Assembly (NCBI GenBank): GCA_016719535.1
Contig: JADJYX010000020.1
Span: 198,773-262,772, forward strand
DNA: 64,000 nt
Source of the DNA: Rubrivivax sp.
Lineage (GTDB): Bacteria > Pseudomonadota > Gammaproteobacteria > Burkholderiales > Burkholderiaceae_C
Reading direction: 5' to 3'
The notes below the pieces were generated by a model. That model did no database searches and was not told the DNA's origin. It worked only from the letters and a program-made list of their open reading frames with translations. Positions 46,964-55,503 of this stretch are shown piece after piece; the first letter of the stretch is position 1; each line of letters opens with the position of its first letter. The translations under genes and the position numbers were made by a program.

Positions 46964-47065
46964 TGACCGTGCTTCGATGAGGCGCTGAGCAGGCCGGCGA
47001 GGCCGGCCGGTCAGGGCTGAGCAGGACGTTACTTTCCACCCCTGTATGTCGAGGGGAAGCAAGGA

Positions 47066-47652
47066 GTGAACGTCTTGAAGCCACATCTACAGACAACCGT
47101 CTGGACGCTGCTGGAGGCCGGCGCCAGCCAGCGCGACATCCAGCGCGTCACGGGGATCGATCGCAAGACGATCCGCGGTTACCAGAAGCGGTTCGCCGCT
47201 GCCGCTGCAGCAAATTCCCCGGGGTGGCCACCGGCTCCCTGGGTGTGGCCGCCGGCGCGGCGGAGCAAATTCCCCCACCCCGGCCACCGGCACCGGCACC
47301 GACACCGACACCGACTCCGGCAGTGACGCCGACGACTTTTGCGCCGACGGCATCGGCCTGCGAACCCCACCGCGCCTTCATCGAGGCCCAGCTTCGGCTG
47401 CGTCGCAACGCCGTAGCCATCTACCAGGACCTGGTGGATCTGCACGGCTACGCCGGCGCCTACAACTCGGTCAAGCGCTTCGCCAACAAGCTGCGCCACC
47501 GCGAGCCCGAGCAGTTCGACCGTCTGGCCTTCCTGCCGGGCGAAGAGATGCAGGTCGACTACGGCGAGGGCGCTCTCACGCGCGTGCCCGGCACCGACCG
47601 CTGGCGCAAGCCGCGGCTGTTCGTGGCCACGCTGCGCTACTCGCGGCGCAGC
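47066..47652 (+). pseudogene. istA: IstA transposase, N-terminal fragment
   Basis: GTG 47066 opens NVLKPHLQTTVWTLLEAGAS and QRDIQRVTGIDRKTIRGYQK, the helix-turn-helix part. A frame change near 47,220 in a GGGG run leads to HRAFIEAQLRLRRNAVAIYQ and PGEEMQVDYGEGALTRVPG, reaching the first catalytic Asp. It stops at the IS66 left end (47653). Thus the element is broken and has no istB here. Confidence 0.75.
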
Positions 47653-47737
47653 GTAACCGGTAAGCCACCGGCGTCCTTCCCCTGCGCCTGATCGGTTTCG
47701 ACAATCCCTCACATCGACATGACGTGAGGAGACGGCG

Positions 47738-48073
47738 ATGGGTGAACAGCGGCGGCGGCGACTGGACACACGCAGCTGGCGCGAGGTGATGCTGCGCTTC
47801 GGCGAAGCCGACATGACGGTCAGCGCGTTCTGTGCCCGTGAGGGGCTGAGCACGAGCAGCTTCTGCCGCTGGCGCGAACGACTCGGCTCGGTCGGCGACG
47901 CGGGAGGTGCTGCACTGCCCCGCGGTGGGCGATCGCAGCTGGCCGTGCGGCCTCGCGCCGCAGGCTTCATCGACCTGGGACACCTGGCCACGCCGCCGCG
48001 TGATGCCGGTGCCGGCGTGGAGCTGCGCCTGGACCTCGGTGGTGGCGTCGTGCTGCAGATCGTGAGGCGGTGA
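47738..48073 (+). CDS. tnpA: IS66 TnpA accessory protein
   Basis: A 111-residue helix-turn-helix protein: RSWREVMLRFGEADMTVSAF and CAREGLSTSSFCRWRERLG. Typical IS66 orf1, required for transposition by an unknown mechanism. Its stop TGA overlaps the tnpB start by one base. Confidence 0.88.
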   Translation: MGEQRRRRLDTRSWREVMLRFGEADMTVSAFCAREGLSTSSFCRWRERLGSVGDAGGAALPRGGRSQLAVRPRAAGFIDLGHLATPPRDAGAGVELRLDLGGGVVLQIVRR

Positions 48074-48521
48074 TGTTCTTCCCCGAGTCCCGCGTGCGGG
48101 TGTACCTGTATGGCCAGGCGGTGGACATGCGCAAGTCCTTCGACGGCCTGTACGCCGTGGCACGCTCTGCCTTCCCCAGGACCCGACCGGCGGGGACCTG
48201 TACGTCTTCGTCAACCGCAGCGGCCGGCAGATCAAGGTGCTGTACTTCGACCGCAGCGGCTGGTGCGTGTGGGCCAAGCGGCTGGAGGCCGGGCAGTTCA
48301 TCGGCGACTGGTCGCAGGCGCGCACGCGCGAGATCGACTGCACGCAGCTCAAATTGCTGCTCGAAGGCATCGAGCCGCGCCGTTATCTCAAGCGCTATCG
48401 ACATGGCAGTTCACGCGATCAGCGGCACGAACATCAATTCGTCGATTCCGACGGCGCGCCCCGCACGGAAGGCAATTCGGATCACTCCCGTGGTGCGCAG
48501 TTCGGGGCTTGCGTAGCATGA
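48073..48521 (+). pseudogene. tnpB: IS66 TnpB, one frameshift
   Basis: Starts MFFPESRVRVYLYGQAVDMR and KSFDGLYAVARSAFP, then breaks near 48,178 in a CCCC run and continues in another frame as DLYVFVNRSGRQIKVLYFDR and GWCVWAKRLEAGQF. Family hallmark of IS66 Orf2. A one-base sequence error would produce the same picture. Confidence 0.8.
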
Positions 48522-48527
48522 CCCGCC

Positions 48528-50132
48528 ATGTCAAACGCAGTGCTCACGCGCATGCCCGATGCGGCGGAACTGGCCGCCATGGACATGCAGCACGTGGCGC
48601 AACTGCTGCGCGCGCAAGCCGCACAGATCGAGGGGCTGCGCGCCCAGATCGAATGGTTCCGGCGCCAGATCTTCGGCCAAAAGAGCGAGCGCTACGCGCC
48701 GCTGCCCGACGCGCAGCAACTGCATCTGGGTCAATTGCTGGGCGAGCCGATGCCGGTGGAGCCGGCAACGCCCGCGCTCGAGCAGGACGTGCCCGCGCAC
48801 AAGCGACGCAAGGCCCGCAGCGACTTCATCGACGACGCCGCCAGCGTACCGTTCTTCGACGAGGCCCGGGTGCCGGTGGTCAGCATCGAGGTGCCCAACC
48901 CCGAAGTGCAGGGCCTGAGCGCCGAGCAGTTCACCGCGCAGTACGAGATCGTCGGCCAGAAGGTCAGCCACCGCCTGGCGCAGCGCCCGGGCGCCTACGT
49001 GGTGCTGAAGTACGTACGACCGGTGATCAAGCGCCGCGACACCCAAACCCTGCACTGCCCGCCGGCGCCGGTGGGCGTCATCGAGGGCAGCCGCGCCGAC
49101 GTGAGCTTCATCGCCGGCGTGATGGTCGACAAGTTCCAGTGGCATCTGCCGCTGTACCGCCAGCACCAGCGGCTGACCGAAGCCGGCTTCAAGCTCAGCC
49201 GGCCCTGGTTGACGCAGCTGGTGGCTCAAGGCGCGCAGTTGCTGGAGCCGATCTACGACGCGCAGCTCGAATCGATCCGGCGCAGCCGCGTCAAGGCGGT
49301 GGACGAAACACCGATCAAGGCCGGCCGGGCCGGACCGGGCAAGATGAAGGCGGGCTACTTCTGGCCGGTGTACGGCGAGCTGGGCGAGGTGTGCTTCCCG
49401 TTCTTCGAGTCGCGCCAGCACGCCTGCGTGAAGGAACTGCTGGGCGACAAGGCGCAGCCGGGCGCGGTGCTGCTCAGCGACGGCTATGCGGCCTACAGCC
49501 GCTACGCCGAAGCCACCGGCGTGACGCACGCGCAGTGCTGGGCGCACACACGGCGCGGCTTCTTCGAGGCGCTGAATGCCGAGCCGCAAGCGGCCGATCA
49601 GGCGCTGAAGATGATCGGCCTGGTCTACGAGGTCGAGGCCGTCATCGGCCACAAGGGCTTGAGCGGCGAGAGCAAGCGGCTGCACCGGCTGGAGCACGCC
49701 AAGCCGCTGGTCGCGCAGTTCTTCGCCTGGGTCGACGAGCAGCTCGCGCGCCAGGGCCTGCTGCCGAGCAACAAGCTGACCCAGGCGCTGGCCTATGCGC
49801 GCGAACGCAAGGCGCAGTTGATGGTGTTCCTGGGCGACGAGGACGTGCCGATGGACACGAACCACCTGGAGCGGGCGTTGCGGCCGATCCCGCTGGGCCG
49901 CAAGAACTGGCTGTTCTGCTGGACGGAGGTCGGCGCCAAGCATGCCGGCATCGTGCAAAGCCTGATCACGACATGCAGGCTGCACGGCATCGAGCCGTAC
50001 ACGTACTTCGTCGATGTCCTGCAGCGCGTGGGCCAGCATCCGGCCAGCCGCGTGGCCGAACTCACGCCACGGCTGTGGAAGCAGCACTTCGCCGAGCAGC
50101 CGCTGCGCTCGGACTTGCACGGGATCGGCTGA
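48528..50132 (+). CDS. tnpC: IS66 TnpC transposase
   Basis: A 534-residue IS66 transposase, full length. N-terminal leucine-zipper part QLLRAQAAQIEGLRAQIEWF, zinc-finger-like segment (TLHCPPAPVGVIEG), then the DDE domain: KAVDETPIKAGRAGPGKMK (first Asp), VLLSDGYAAYSRYAEATG (second) and MDTNHLERALRPIPLGRKNW (Glu). The gene is undamaged. Confidence 0.92.
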   Translation: MSNAVLTRMPDAAELAAMDMQHVAQLLRAQAAQIEGLRAQIEWFRRQIFGQKSERYAPLPDAQQLHLGQLLGEPMPVEPATPALEQDVPAHKRRKARSDFIDDAASVPFFDEARVPVVSIEVPNPEVQGLSAEQFTAQYEIVGQKVSHRLAQRPGAYVVLKYVRPVIKRRDTQTLHCPPAPVGVIEGSRADVSFIAGVMVDKFQWHLPLYRQHQRLTEAGFKLSRPWLTQLVAQGAQLLEPIYDAQLESIRRSRVKAVDETPIKAGRAGPGKMKAGYFWPVYGELGEVCFPFFESRQHACVKELLGDKAQPGAVLLSDGYAAYSRYAEATGVTHAQCWAHTRRGFFEALNAEPQAADQALKMIGLVYEVEAVIGHKGLSGESKRLHRLEHAKPLVAQFFAWVDEQLARQGLLPSNKLTQALAYARERKAQLMVFLGDEDVPMDTNHLERALRPIPLGRKNWLFCWTEVGAKHAGIVQSLITTCRLHGIEPYTYFVDVLQRVGQHPASRVAELTPRLWKQHFAEQPLRSDLHGIG

Positions 50133-50164
50133 CAGGCAAGAACGCCGGCTGGTTACCGCTTACG

Positions 50165-50553
50165 GGATGGCCTGCTGCTCGACGCTCTTGAGCGGCACCG
50201 GGTGGATCCTCGGCCGCGCGGCGGCCTCGTAGATCGCCGCCGCATCGTTGGCGTCGTTCTTGCCCGAGCGGCCCTGGCGGCGAAACGGCACCACCAGGTG
50301 GCCCGCCAGCAGCACGGGCTTGAAGCCGAGCGCCGTCAACTGCCGGCCCCAGTGGTGCGCGCCGCCGCACGCCTCCATGACCACCTCGCAGCCCGGCGGC
50401 AGATGCGAGGCGCACCAGCCGAGAAACCGCTCGCGTGCCAACGGCTTGGCCCACACGATGCGTCCCCGATGATCCTCGGCATGGATCTGCAGCACGTTCT
50501 TGGCCAGATCCACCGCCTATGCGCGTGACCTCGAGTCCAGTAACCTTGTTCAT
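50165..50553 (-). pseudogene. IS1111-type transposase, N-terminal fragment
   Basis: ATG 50553 begins the same N-terminus as copy 1, but one extra G near 50,517 shifts the frame in the tenth codon. Then DLAKNVLQIHAEDHRGRIVW to LKSVEQQAI before the IS66 boundary. It lacks the C-terminal domain. Confidence 0.85.
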
Positions 50554-50644
50554 GGGCTTCCCTTTGCAGTTGCAGATTGACTCTCCGCCTGTCAATCTTG
50601 GTGCATCGACACCGGTGCTGGACTGGGGAAGTCCCTTCGTATTC
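50165..50644 (-). mobile_element. IS1111-type element, copy 4, truncated
   Basis: The first 480 bp of an element nearly identical to copies 1 and 2, in minus orientation, cut by the IS66 right end. Its outer end abuts an attC at the usual insertion point (GTATTCGGTCAACCGG). Faces against the plus-facing attC. Confidence 0.85.
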
Positions 50645-50758
50645 GGTCAACCGGAGCCTCCACGGCATGCCGCCCTGGCCGCGAGGCGCTCGCTGTCCAT
50701 GTTGCGCCTCGCGGCCAGGGCGCCATGCCGTTCCGGCCCGGTTACCTCTACGTTAGGC
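50645..50758 (+). other. attC site 1 (main part), plus-facing, cut by IS1111-type copy 4
   Basis: From GGTCAACCGG to CCCGGTTACCTCTACGTTAGGC, with CGCCCTGGCCGCGAGGCGC against GCGCCTCGCGGCCAGGGCG as central hairpin. The R'' arm beyond the element is lost. Confidence 0.85.
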
Positions 50759-50815
50759 CGCACAAATCAAACACGCTGCGCTGGCTGCCGCTCTCAGCCA
50801 GAGAACACTCCAAGA

Positions 50816-51061
50816 ATGCTCAATCCGCTATGCCCAAACTGCAAAGTCCAGGTGCGACTACTCTCTGCGGAGTGGCAGGCACAGCGAGGTCAGAGACACC
50901 GTTCTTGCCCTCACTGCAGGCATCGCGTCGAGATCAAGTTCAACGCACGGACTTTCCTACTCTGGTTTGCCGCCGTAGTGGCAGCATCCATCTTGGCCGG
51001 CTATGCTTTTGGCGTTCGAGCCGGAGGTACGCTCTTCCCCTGGCATTTCTCATTCCCTTGA
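50816..51061 (+). CDS. Small zinc-ribbon membrane protein (cassette cargo)
   Basis: 81 residues. N-terminal MLNPLCPNCKVQVRLL and RSCPHCRHRVEI form a two-knuckle CxxC...CxxC zinc ribbon; residues about 46-68 are one transmembrane helix (TFLLWFAAVVAASILAGYAF). No family assigned. It lies between attC sites 1 and 2, with the cassette's attC 63 bp after its stop. GAACACTCCAAGA precedes the ATG as a weak ribosome site. Confidence 0.6.
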   Translation: MLNPLCPNCKVQVRLLSAEWQAQRGQRHRSCPHCRHRVEIKFNARTFLLWFAAVVAASILAGYAFGVRAGGTLFPWHFSFP

Positions 51062-51124
51062 TACCCAGCCTGTACCTCGAGAGTGCAGCCTGAATTCACT
51101 GCAAGCTCACGGGATTGCAGTGCG

Positions 51125-51249
51125 GCCTAACAGGTCGTTCAACCGGAGCGCCAACGGCTGGCCACCAGGCCCGCGCGGCGCCTTGGTTCATCATGCACCG
51201 CGCGGGCCTGGCGTCCATCCGCTGTCGCCCGGTTAACTCTGCGTTAGGC
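51125..51249 (+). other. attC site 2, intact, plus-facing
   Basis: GCCTAACAGGTCGTTCAACCGG to CCCGGTTAACTCTGCGTTAGGC, 125 bp. The centre GCCACCAGGCCCGCGCGG pairs with CCGCGCGGGCCTGGC. The extra C in GTTCAACCGG on the left shows plus orientation. Confidence 0.92.
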
Positions 51250-51286
51250 GGCAGGAGCGACATTGCCGCACCTTGGGAGAAAGCAC

Positions 51287-51661
51287 TTGCGATTTCATCT
51301 CACAGCCCTTCTCATTGCACTGCACGCACCCTTCGCTGTTGCTAGCGACAACGGCACAGAACTGCTCGCGCACTGTCAGGTCGCGGAACGCTTTGCCGAC
51401 ACCGGGGAACTCAAGGATTCTGTGGCATTGGTACGCTGCATCGCGCTCTTGAATGGCGTTCACGACACCATGCAGTTCTTGAGTGTGTTTATGGATAGAT
51501 CGACCCCGTACAGATCCTGCTTCCCAGACGAGAGCGTTAGCAAAACCCAAATAATGAGGATCGTCCTCAAGTACTTGCGGGCAAACCCCGAGCGACTCCA
51601 CGAGCCAAATACTGTACTGGCCATCCGGGCGCTTCACCAGGCGTTTCCATGTCAGAAGTAG
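51287..51661 (+). CDS. Exported Rap1a/Tai-like protein (cassette cargo)
   Basis: About 124 residues. I prefer the TTG at 51287, six bases after GGGAGA, because a signal peptide follows directly (RFHLTALLIALHAPFAVAS); the frame is open eight codons earlier. The mature part has LLAHCQVAERFADTGELKDS, ALVRCIALLNGVHDTMQFL and VLKYLRANPERLHEPNTVLA ending with a Cys (AFPCQK), the pattern of Rap1a/Tai-type immunity proteins that neutralise type VI amidase effectors. Whether it is a real immunity protein is inferred. Confidence 0.65.
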   Translation: MRFHLTALLIALHAPFAVASDNGTELLAHCQVAERFADTGELKDSVALVRCIALLNGVHDTMQFLSVFMDRSTPYRSCFPDESVSKTQIMRIVLKYLRANPERLHEPNTVLAIRALHQAFPCQK

Positions 51662-51674
51662 AAGTGCCTTCAGC

Positions 51675-52040
51675 ATGGCCTCGATAGACGAGAGCATCAT
51701 TGCGGCAGGTGTTGGCTTCGCCACCGGAGTGCTTGGCACCTTCATTGCTCCGTGGGTTAGCTGGGGCGTTGAGCGCCGTCGTCTCCGCTATCAACAGAGA
51801 AAAGAGATGACCGCGCAGTGGCGAAGGGTCATCGCAACCGTTGTCACCGATGACGAGTACACCGGACCTGGCGAACTTGAGTGGTGCTTGATTCAACACC
51901 CTGAGTTTCTAGCCCTGCGCCCACATCTGTCATCGCAGACACTTGCAATGTTCCAGGATGAAAACTTGCCCGCACACGAGGTAATTGAGGCGGTCCTCGA
52001 AGATGTTGCGGCCATAGAACGAAATTGGCACCTACTCTAG
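51675..52040 (+). CDS. Unknown membrane-anchored protein (cassette cargo)
   Basis: 121 residues: one N-terminal hydrophobic helix (IIAAGVGFATGVLGTFIAPW), a basic stretch (VERRRLRYQQRKEM) and a cytosolic tail with HPEFLALRPHLSSQTLAMF and VIEAVLEDVAAIERNW. No family recognised. It starts 14 bp after the Rap1a-like gene in the same cassette, so the two may act together. Confidence 0.55.
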   Translation: MASIDESIIAAGVGFATGVLGTFIAPWVSWGVERRRLRYQQRKEMTAQWRRVIATVVTDDEYTGPGELEWCLIQHPEFLALRPHLSSQTLAMFQDENLPAHEVIEAVLEDVAAIERNWHLL

Positions 52041-52080
52041 CGCCTCGAGGCCGAGCCGGCCAGCTGCCGCCTAACCTGTC

Positions 52081-53672
52081 TACAGGGACTTCTCCAGCGC
52101 GCAAGCGTTGGCAGTGAGTGGTCTTCTTCCTTGGTAAGCCGTATTTGGTATTCCTTGTTCGGTGACCCTCATCCGGTGGCATCGAAGTCGCAGCGGTGGA
52201 CAGAGCAGACTGCACATCTACAGACGGCCTTGTGGGCGTGGCTTGCGGCCTGGCGCCCTGGCCCAGAAACGAACCGCTCGGCGGGACTCCATTCGCTCAA
52301 TGGAGGCATGAGCACCCCGGACAGGTTATCGAGTTACCCCGCCGCCGGTCTGACCTGTTCAGTGCTTCTTCGCTTTGCATGCCTGTGGGTGATGGGGATA
52401 GGACCAAAGGGACAAAGAGTGCTGGTGGGTGAAGCACTCGGGTTCGGCTCAAGCGGCGCTGAGCTCGGCATGCGGCTGGGCAGCTTGCTCCACGGCCGAG
52501 GGCGCGTGAGCAGGCGAGCCAGGCATTACGCTGACATGAGTGGCATCGAACGCTCTGCCACGGGCCAGCATCGCCCAGACGATGCGCGCGTGCTTGCTGG
52601 CCAGCGCCACGGCCGCTTTCTGCCAACCCGATCGTTCCTTGAGGCGCAGCGCCCACTGGCTGATCGGGTCGTCGCGCTTGTCGGCGCTCATCACCGCGGA
52701 CTTCGCACCCTGGATCAACAGCGTGCGCAGGTAGGTGTCGCCGCGCTTGGTGATGCGGCCCAGCCGCACCTTGCCGCCGCTGCTGTCTTGGCAGGGCACC
52801 AGGCCGAGCCAGCTGGCGAACTGCTCGGCGCTCTTGAACTGCGTGAACTCGCCCACCGTGCTGACCATGGCGCTGGCCGTGATCGGGCCGATGCCCGGGA
52901 TGCGGCTGATCGCCTTGGCCCGTGCATCGCGCCGTGCGTGCAGCTGGATCTGCTCGTCGCACCAGGCCATCTGGATCTCGATCTCCAGCCAATGCAGCTG
53001 CGCGCTGCAGCGCCACGCGCACCAGCGCCGGCAGCTCGTTGCCGGCGTCTTCGAGCGCGTCGTGCAGCCGCAGCTGCAGCGCCTCGGGGCTTTGCGGGAA
53101 CACCACGCCGAACTCGGCGGCCAGGCCGCGGATCGTGTTGATCAGCGCCGTGCGCTCGCCCTTGTACTGCTCGCGAAGACGGTGGACGGTGAGGATGGCC
53201 TGCTGCTCGACGCTCTTGAGCGGCACCGGGTGGATCCTCGGCCGCGCGGCGGCCTCGTAGATCGCCGCCGCATCGTTGGCGTCGTTCTTGCCCGAGCGGC
53301 CCTGGCGGCGAAACGGCACCACCAGGTGGCCCGCCAGCAGCACGGGCTTGAAGCCGAGCGCCGTCAACTGCCGGCCCCAGTGGTGCGCGCCGCCGCACGC
53401 CTCCATGACCACCTCGCAGCCCGGCGGCAGATGCGAGGCGCACCAGCCGAGAAACCGCTCGCGTGCCAACGGCTTGGCCCACACGATGCGTCCCCGATGA
53501 TCCTCGGCATGGATCTGCAGCACGTTCTTGGCCAGATCCACCGCTATGCGCGTGACCTCGAGTCCAGTAACCTTGTTCATGGGCTTCCCCTTTGCAGTTG
53601 CAGATTGACTCTCCGCCTGTCAATCTTGGTGCATCGACACCGGTGCTGGACTGGGGAAGTCCCTTCGTATTC
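52081..53672 (-). mobile_element. IS1111-type element, copy 2, inserted in attC 3
   Basis: About 1,592 bp, nearly identical to copy 1 and inverted relative to it. Both boundaries are visible against attC arms: CTACAGGGACTTCTCC at the left and GGGGAAGTCCCTTCGTATTC at the right. Confidence 0.9.
52449..53580 (-). pseudogene. IS1111-type transposase, one frameshift
   Basis: ATG 53580; first frame reaches ALVRVALQRAAALAG, then a 2-bp loss near 53,008 in a GCGCGC run shifts the frame. The C-terminal half continues as AISRIPGIGPITASAMV to the stop at 52449. Copy 1 retains these bases but lacks two others 20-30 bp away, so each could complement the other in reconstructing the intact gene. Confidence 0.85.
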
Positions 53673-53792
53673 GCTCAAGCGGAGCGCCAACGGCAGGCCA
53701 CCAGGCCCGGTCTGGCGGTACGCGGTACATTTTCGCCAGCCCGGGCCTGGCGTCCTGCCGTTGTCGCCCGCTTAGCTCGAACGTTGGGCGCC

Positions 53793-54225
53793 ATGAATTC
53801 CCTGTCTGCGGCTTCCTCTTCGGCCGGCGCAGTCGGGCCCAGGGCCGGCATGGTCAGCGCGCTCCGGCGTCAGGAGGCTACCGCGGGCTCAGGCGGCATC
53901 TCATCTGCCAGCTGCGGCATTGTTGGCTTTGCGCGCACTTCTCCTGCAGCCCTCGGTTCGCTTCGGCGCCAGGAACGAGTTCTTCTGCGCTCACGTCCTT
54001 CGGCGTTCGCGGGAGCCCATCGCGGTCACCCGTTCTGCCAACTCCGCCTTCGCGACGCCGCGGCACCTGCCGCTGCTCGCTGCCGGCCGAGTAGGTTTGT
54101 CTTCAACTCACCCGGTGCGCTTGGCTCCCGGCAGCCTGCCCCGGCCGCTGTCCGGTCACCTGGGCGGCAAGGTCGGCAGCGCGGCTGCGTCTGCGAGGCG
54201 TCAGCGCGCTCAGCACAGCAATGCC
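53793..54225 (+). pseudogene. Ser/Ala/Arg-rich cassette ORF, copy 2 (frame-altered)
   Basis: Starts MNSLSAASSSAGAVGPRAGM like the copies at 57,982 and 62,162. An indel near 53,970 diverts the frame so the family segment CAHVLRRSRE is lost (it reads ERVLLRSRPSAFAGAHRG). Probably not coding in this form, or misread. Confidence 0.35.
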
Positions 54226-54351
54226 GCCTAACATGGCGGTCAACCGGACGCGCTACGGCATGGCACCCTGGCCGCGATGCGCTCGTTGTCAGTGTTGCGC
54301 TTCGCGGCCAGGGTCCCACGCCTTCGCGCGCCGGTTACCTCTACGTTAGGC
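54226..54351 (+). other. attC site 4, intact
   Basis: 126 bp, GCCTAACATGGCGGTCAACCGG to CCGGTTACCTCTACGTTAGGC, with CCCTGGCCGCGA against TTCGCGGCCAGGG in the centre. Plus-facing. Confidence 0.92.
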
Positions 54352-54354
54352 GTC

Positions 54355-54786
54355 ATGAACTCCCGTGTCAGCGGCTTCCTCTTCGGCCAGCGCCTTCGAG
54401 CCCAGGTCTGGCACGGTGGGCGCGCTTCGGCAGCAGGAGGCCGTCGTCAGCTCAATCGCCTTCTCGCTCGTCACCCTGGGCGCCGCCTGTTTCTCTGGCC
54501 CCTCTCCTGCCAGCACCTGCGCGCTTCGATACCAGGTAGGGTTCTTCTGCGCTCACGTCCTTCGGCGCTCGCGGGTGCCCATCGAGGTCACTCGTTCTGC
54601 CAACTCCGCCTGCGCTGCACCGCAGCATCTATCGCCGCTCGCTGTCCGAACAGTAGGTTTGTCCTCAGTTCACCCGGTGCGCTTGGCTCGGCGGCCTGCC
54701 CAGGCCGCTGTCGGAGCCCCTTTGGCACCATGGTCGGCAACACCGCTGCGTCCGCCAACCGTCAACGCGCTCAACACAAGCAATGA
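54355..54786 (+). pseudogene. Ser/Ala/Arg-rich cassette ORF, copy 3 (frame-altered)
   Basis: Differs from the copy at 58,540 by an extra C just after the start (CTCCCGTG against CTCCGTG), so it reads MNSRVSGFLFGQRLRAQ instead of MNSVSAASSSASAF. The DNA is otherwise almost the same. Confidence 0.35.
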
Positions 54787-54787
54787 C

Positions 54788-54913
54788 GCCTAACATGTCG
54801 GTCAACCGGACGCGCTACGGCATGGCACCCTGGCCGCGCAGCGCTCGTTGTCCATGTTGCGCCTCGCGGCCAGGGTCCCACGCCTCCGCGCGCCGGTTAC
54901 CTCTACGTTAGCC
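54788..54913 (+). other. attC site 5, intact
   Basis: 126 bp from GCCTAACATGTCGGTCAACCGG to CCGGTTACCTCTACGTTAGCC. The R' core is GTTAGCC, matching a GGCTAAC start of the next site. Plus-facing. Confidence 0.9.
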
Positions 54914-54944
54914 ACCTTAGAACCCCACCCGAGGAGGTCGCGCG

Positions 54945-55385
54945 ATGCTCGAAGTCCGAGAAGGTGGTTGCCTTTGTGGCTTGGCGCGCTTTCGCGCGCT
55001 CGGAGAGCCACTGAGAGCACACGCCTGCCACTGCACGTTTTGCCAGCGCAGAACTGGCAGCGCCTATGCAGAGGTCGCGTACTTTCTCGGCGACAACATC
55101 GAAATCACTGGTGGGCCGTTGACAACGTATACGCACCGGTCGGACGCGAGCGGGCGATGGTTGCGAATGCAGTTCTGTCCAACCTGCGGCACCTGCGTCA
55201 CCATCGCGCTCGAGCGACGACCCGGTGAGCTCGGCATCCACATAGGCACACTCGATGATCCGAACGCAATCAAGCTCCGGCGACACATCTGGACGAGCTC
55301 TCAACAAGCGGCCACACTGATCCCCGAAGATGCCGAACGCCGGACGCATGGTCTCATTGAGTCCGATCTTGGCAACCCTGTTTGA
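54945..55385 (+). CDS. GFA-family zinc protein (CENP-V/GFA fold), copy 1
   Basis: A 146-residue protein with the zinc ligands of the glutathione-dependent formaldehyde-activating family: EGGCLCGLARFRA, ACHCTFCQRRTGS and QFCPTCGTCVTIAL. The family binds zinc and in some members glutathione; actual substrate unknown. ATG 54945 follows GAGGAGG, a strong ribosome site. It is the cassette cargo before attC 6. Confidence 0.88.
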   Translation: MLEVREGGCLCGLARFRALGEPLRAHACHCTFCQRRTGSAYAEVAYFLGDNIEITGGPLTTYTHRSDASGRWLRMQFCPTCGTCVTIALERRPGELGIHIGTLDDPNAIKLRRHIWTSSQQAATLIPEDAERRTHGLIESDLGNPV

Positions 55386-55503
55386 AGCGACGCCGCGAAA
55401 GGTGGCTAACCCGGCGCTCAACCGGACCCGCCACGGCAGGCCACCCCGTGCCAATATGACCTGCGACACCTACCCCGAGAGATCAGTGAGCAAAGAGGTA
55501 GGT

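Larger units (their letters stand above)
47653..50164 (+). mobile_element. IS66-family element
   Basis: 2,512 bp with inverted ends: GTAACCGGTAAGCCACCGGC left and, inverted, GTAAGCGGTAACCAGCCGGC right. It has the usual tnpA-tnpB-tnpC order. The 8 bases outside each end differ (GGCGCAGC and GGGATGGC), so there is no target duplication. Left it joins a broken istA; right it joins a broken IS1111-type element. Confidence 0.88.
52069..53789 (+). other. attC site 3, plus-facing, split by IS1111-type copy 2
   Basis: Left part GCCTAACCTGTC (52069-52080), right part from CTCAAGCGG at about 53,673 to CCGCTTAGCTCGAACGTTGGGC (end 53789). The element occupies the spacer between the R'' and L'' arms. R' is GTTGGGC, slightly different from the other sites. 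Confidence 0.85.

Noticed and set aside
47066..47691. Pro/Thr-rich frame inside istA as a separate secreted protein
   Set aside because: The Pro/Thr stretch lies at the frame change and is followed by clear IstA sequence, so it is part of the transposase gene.
47645..50172. An 8-bp target duplication for IS66
   Set aside because: The flanking octamers do not match.
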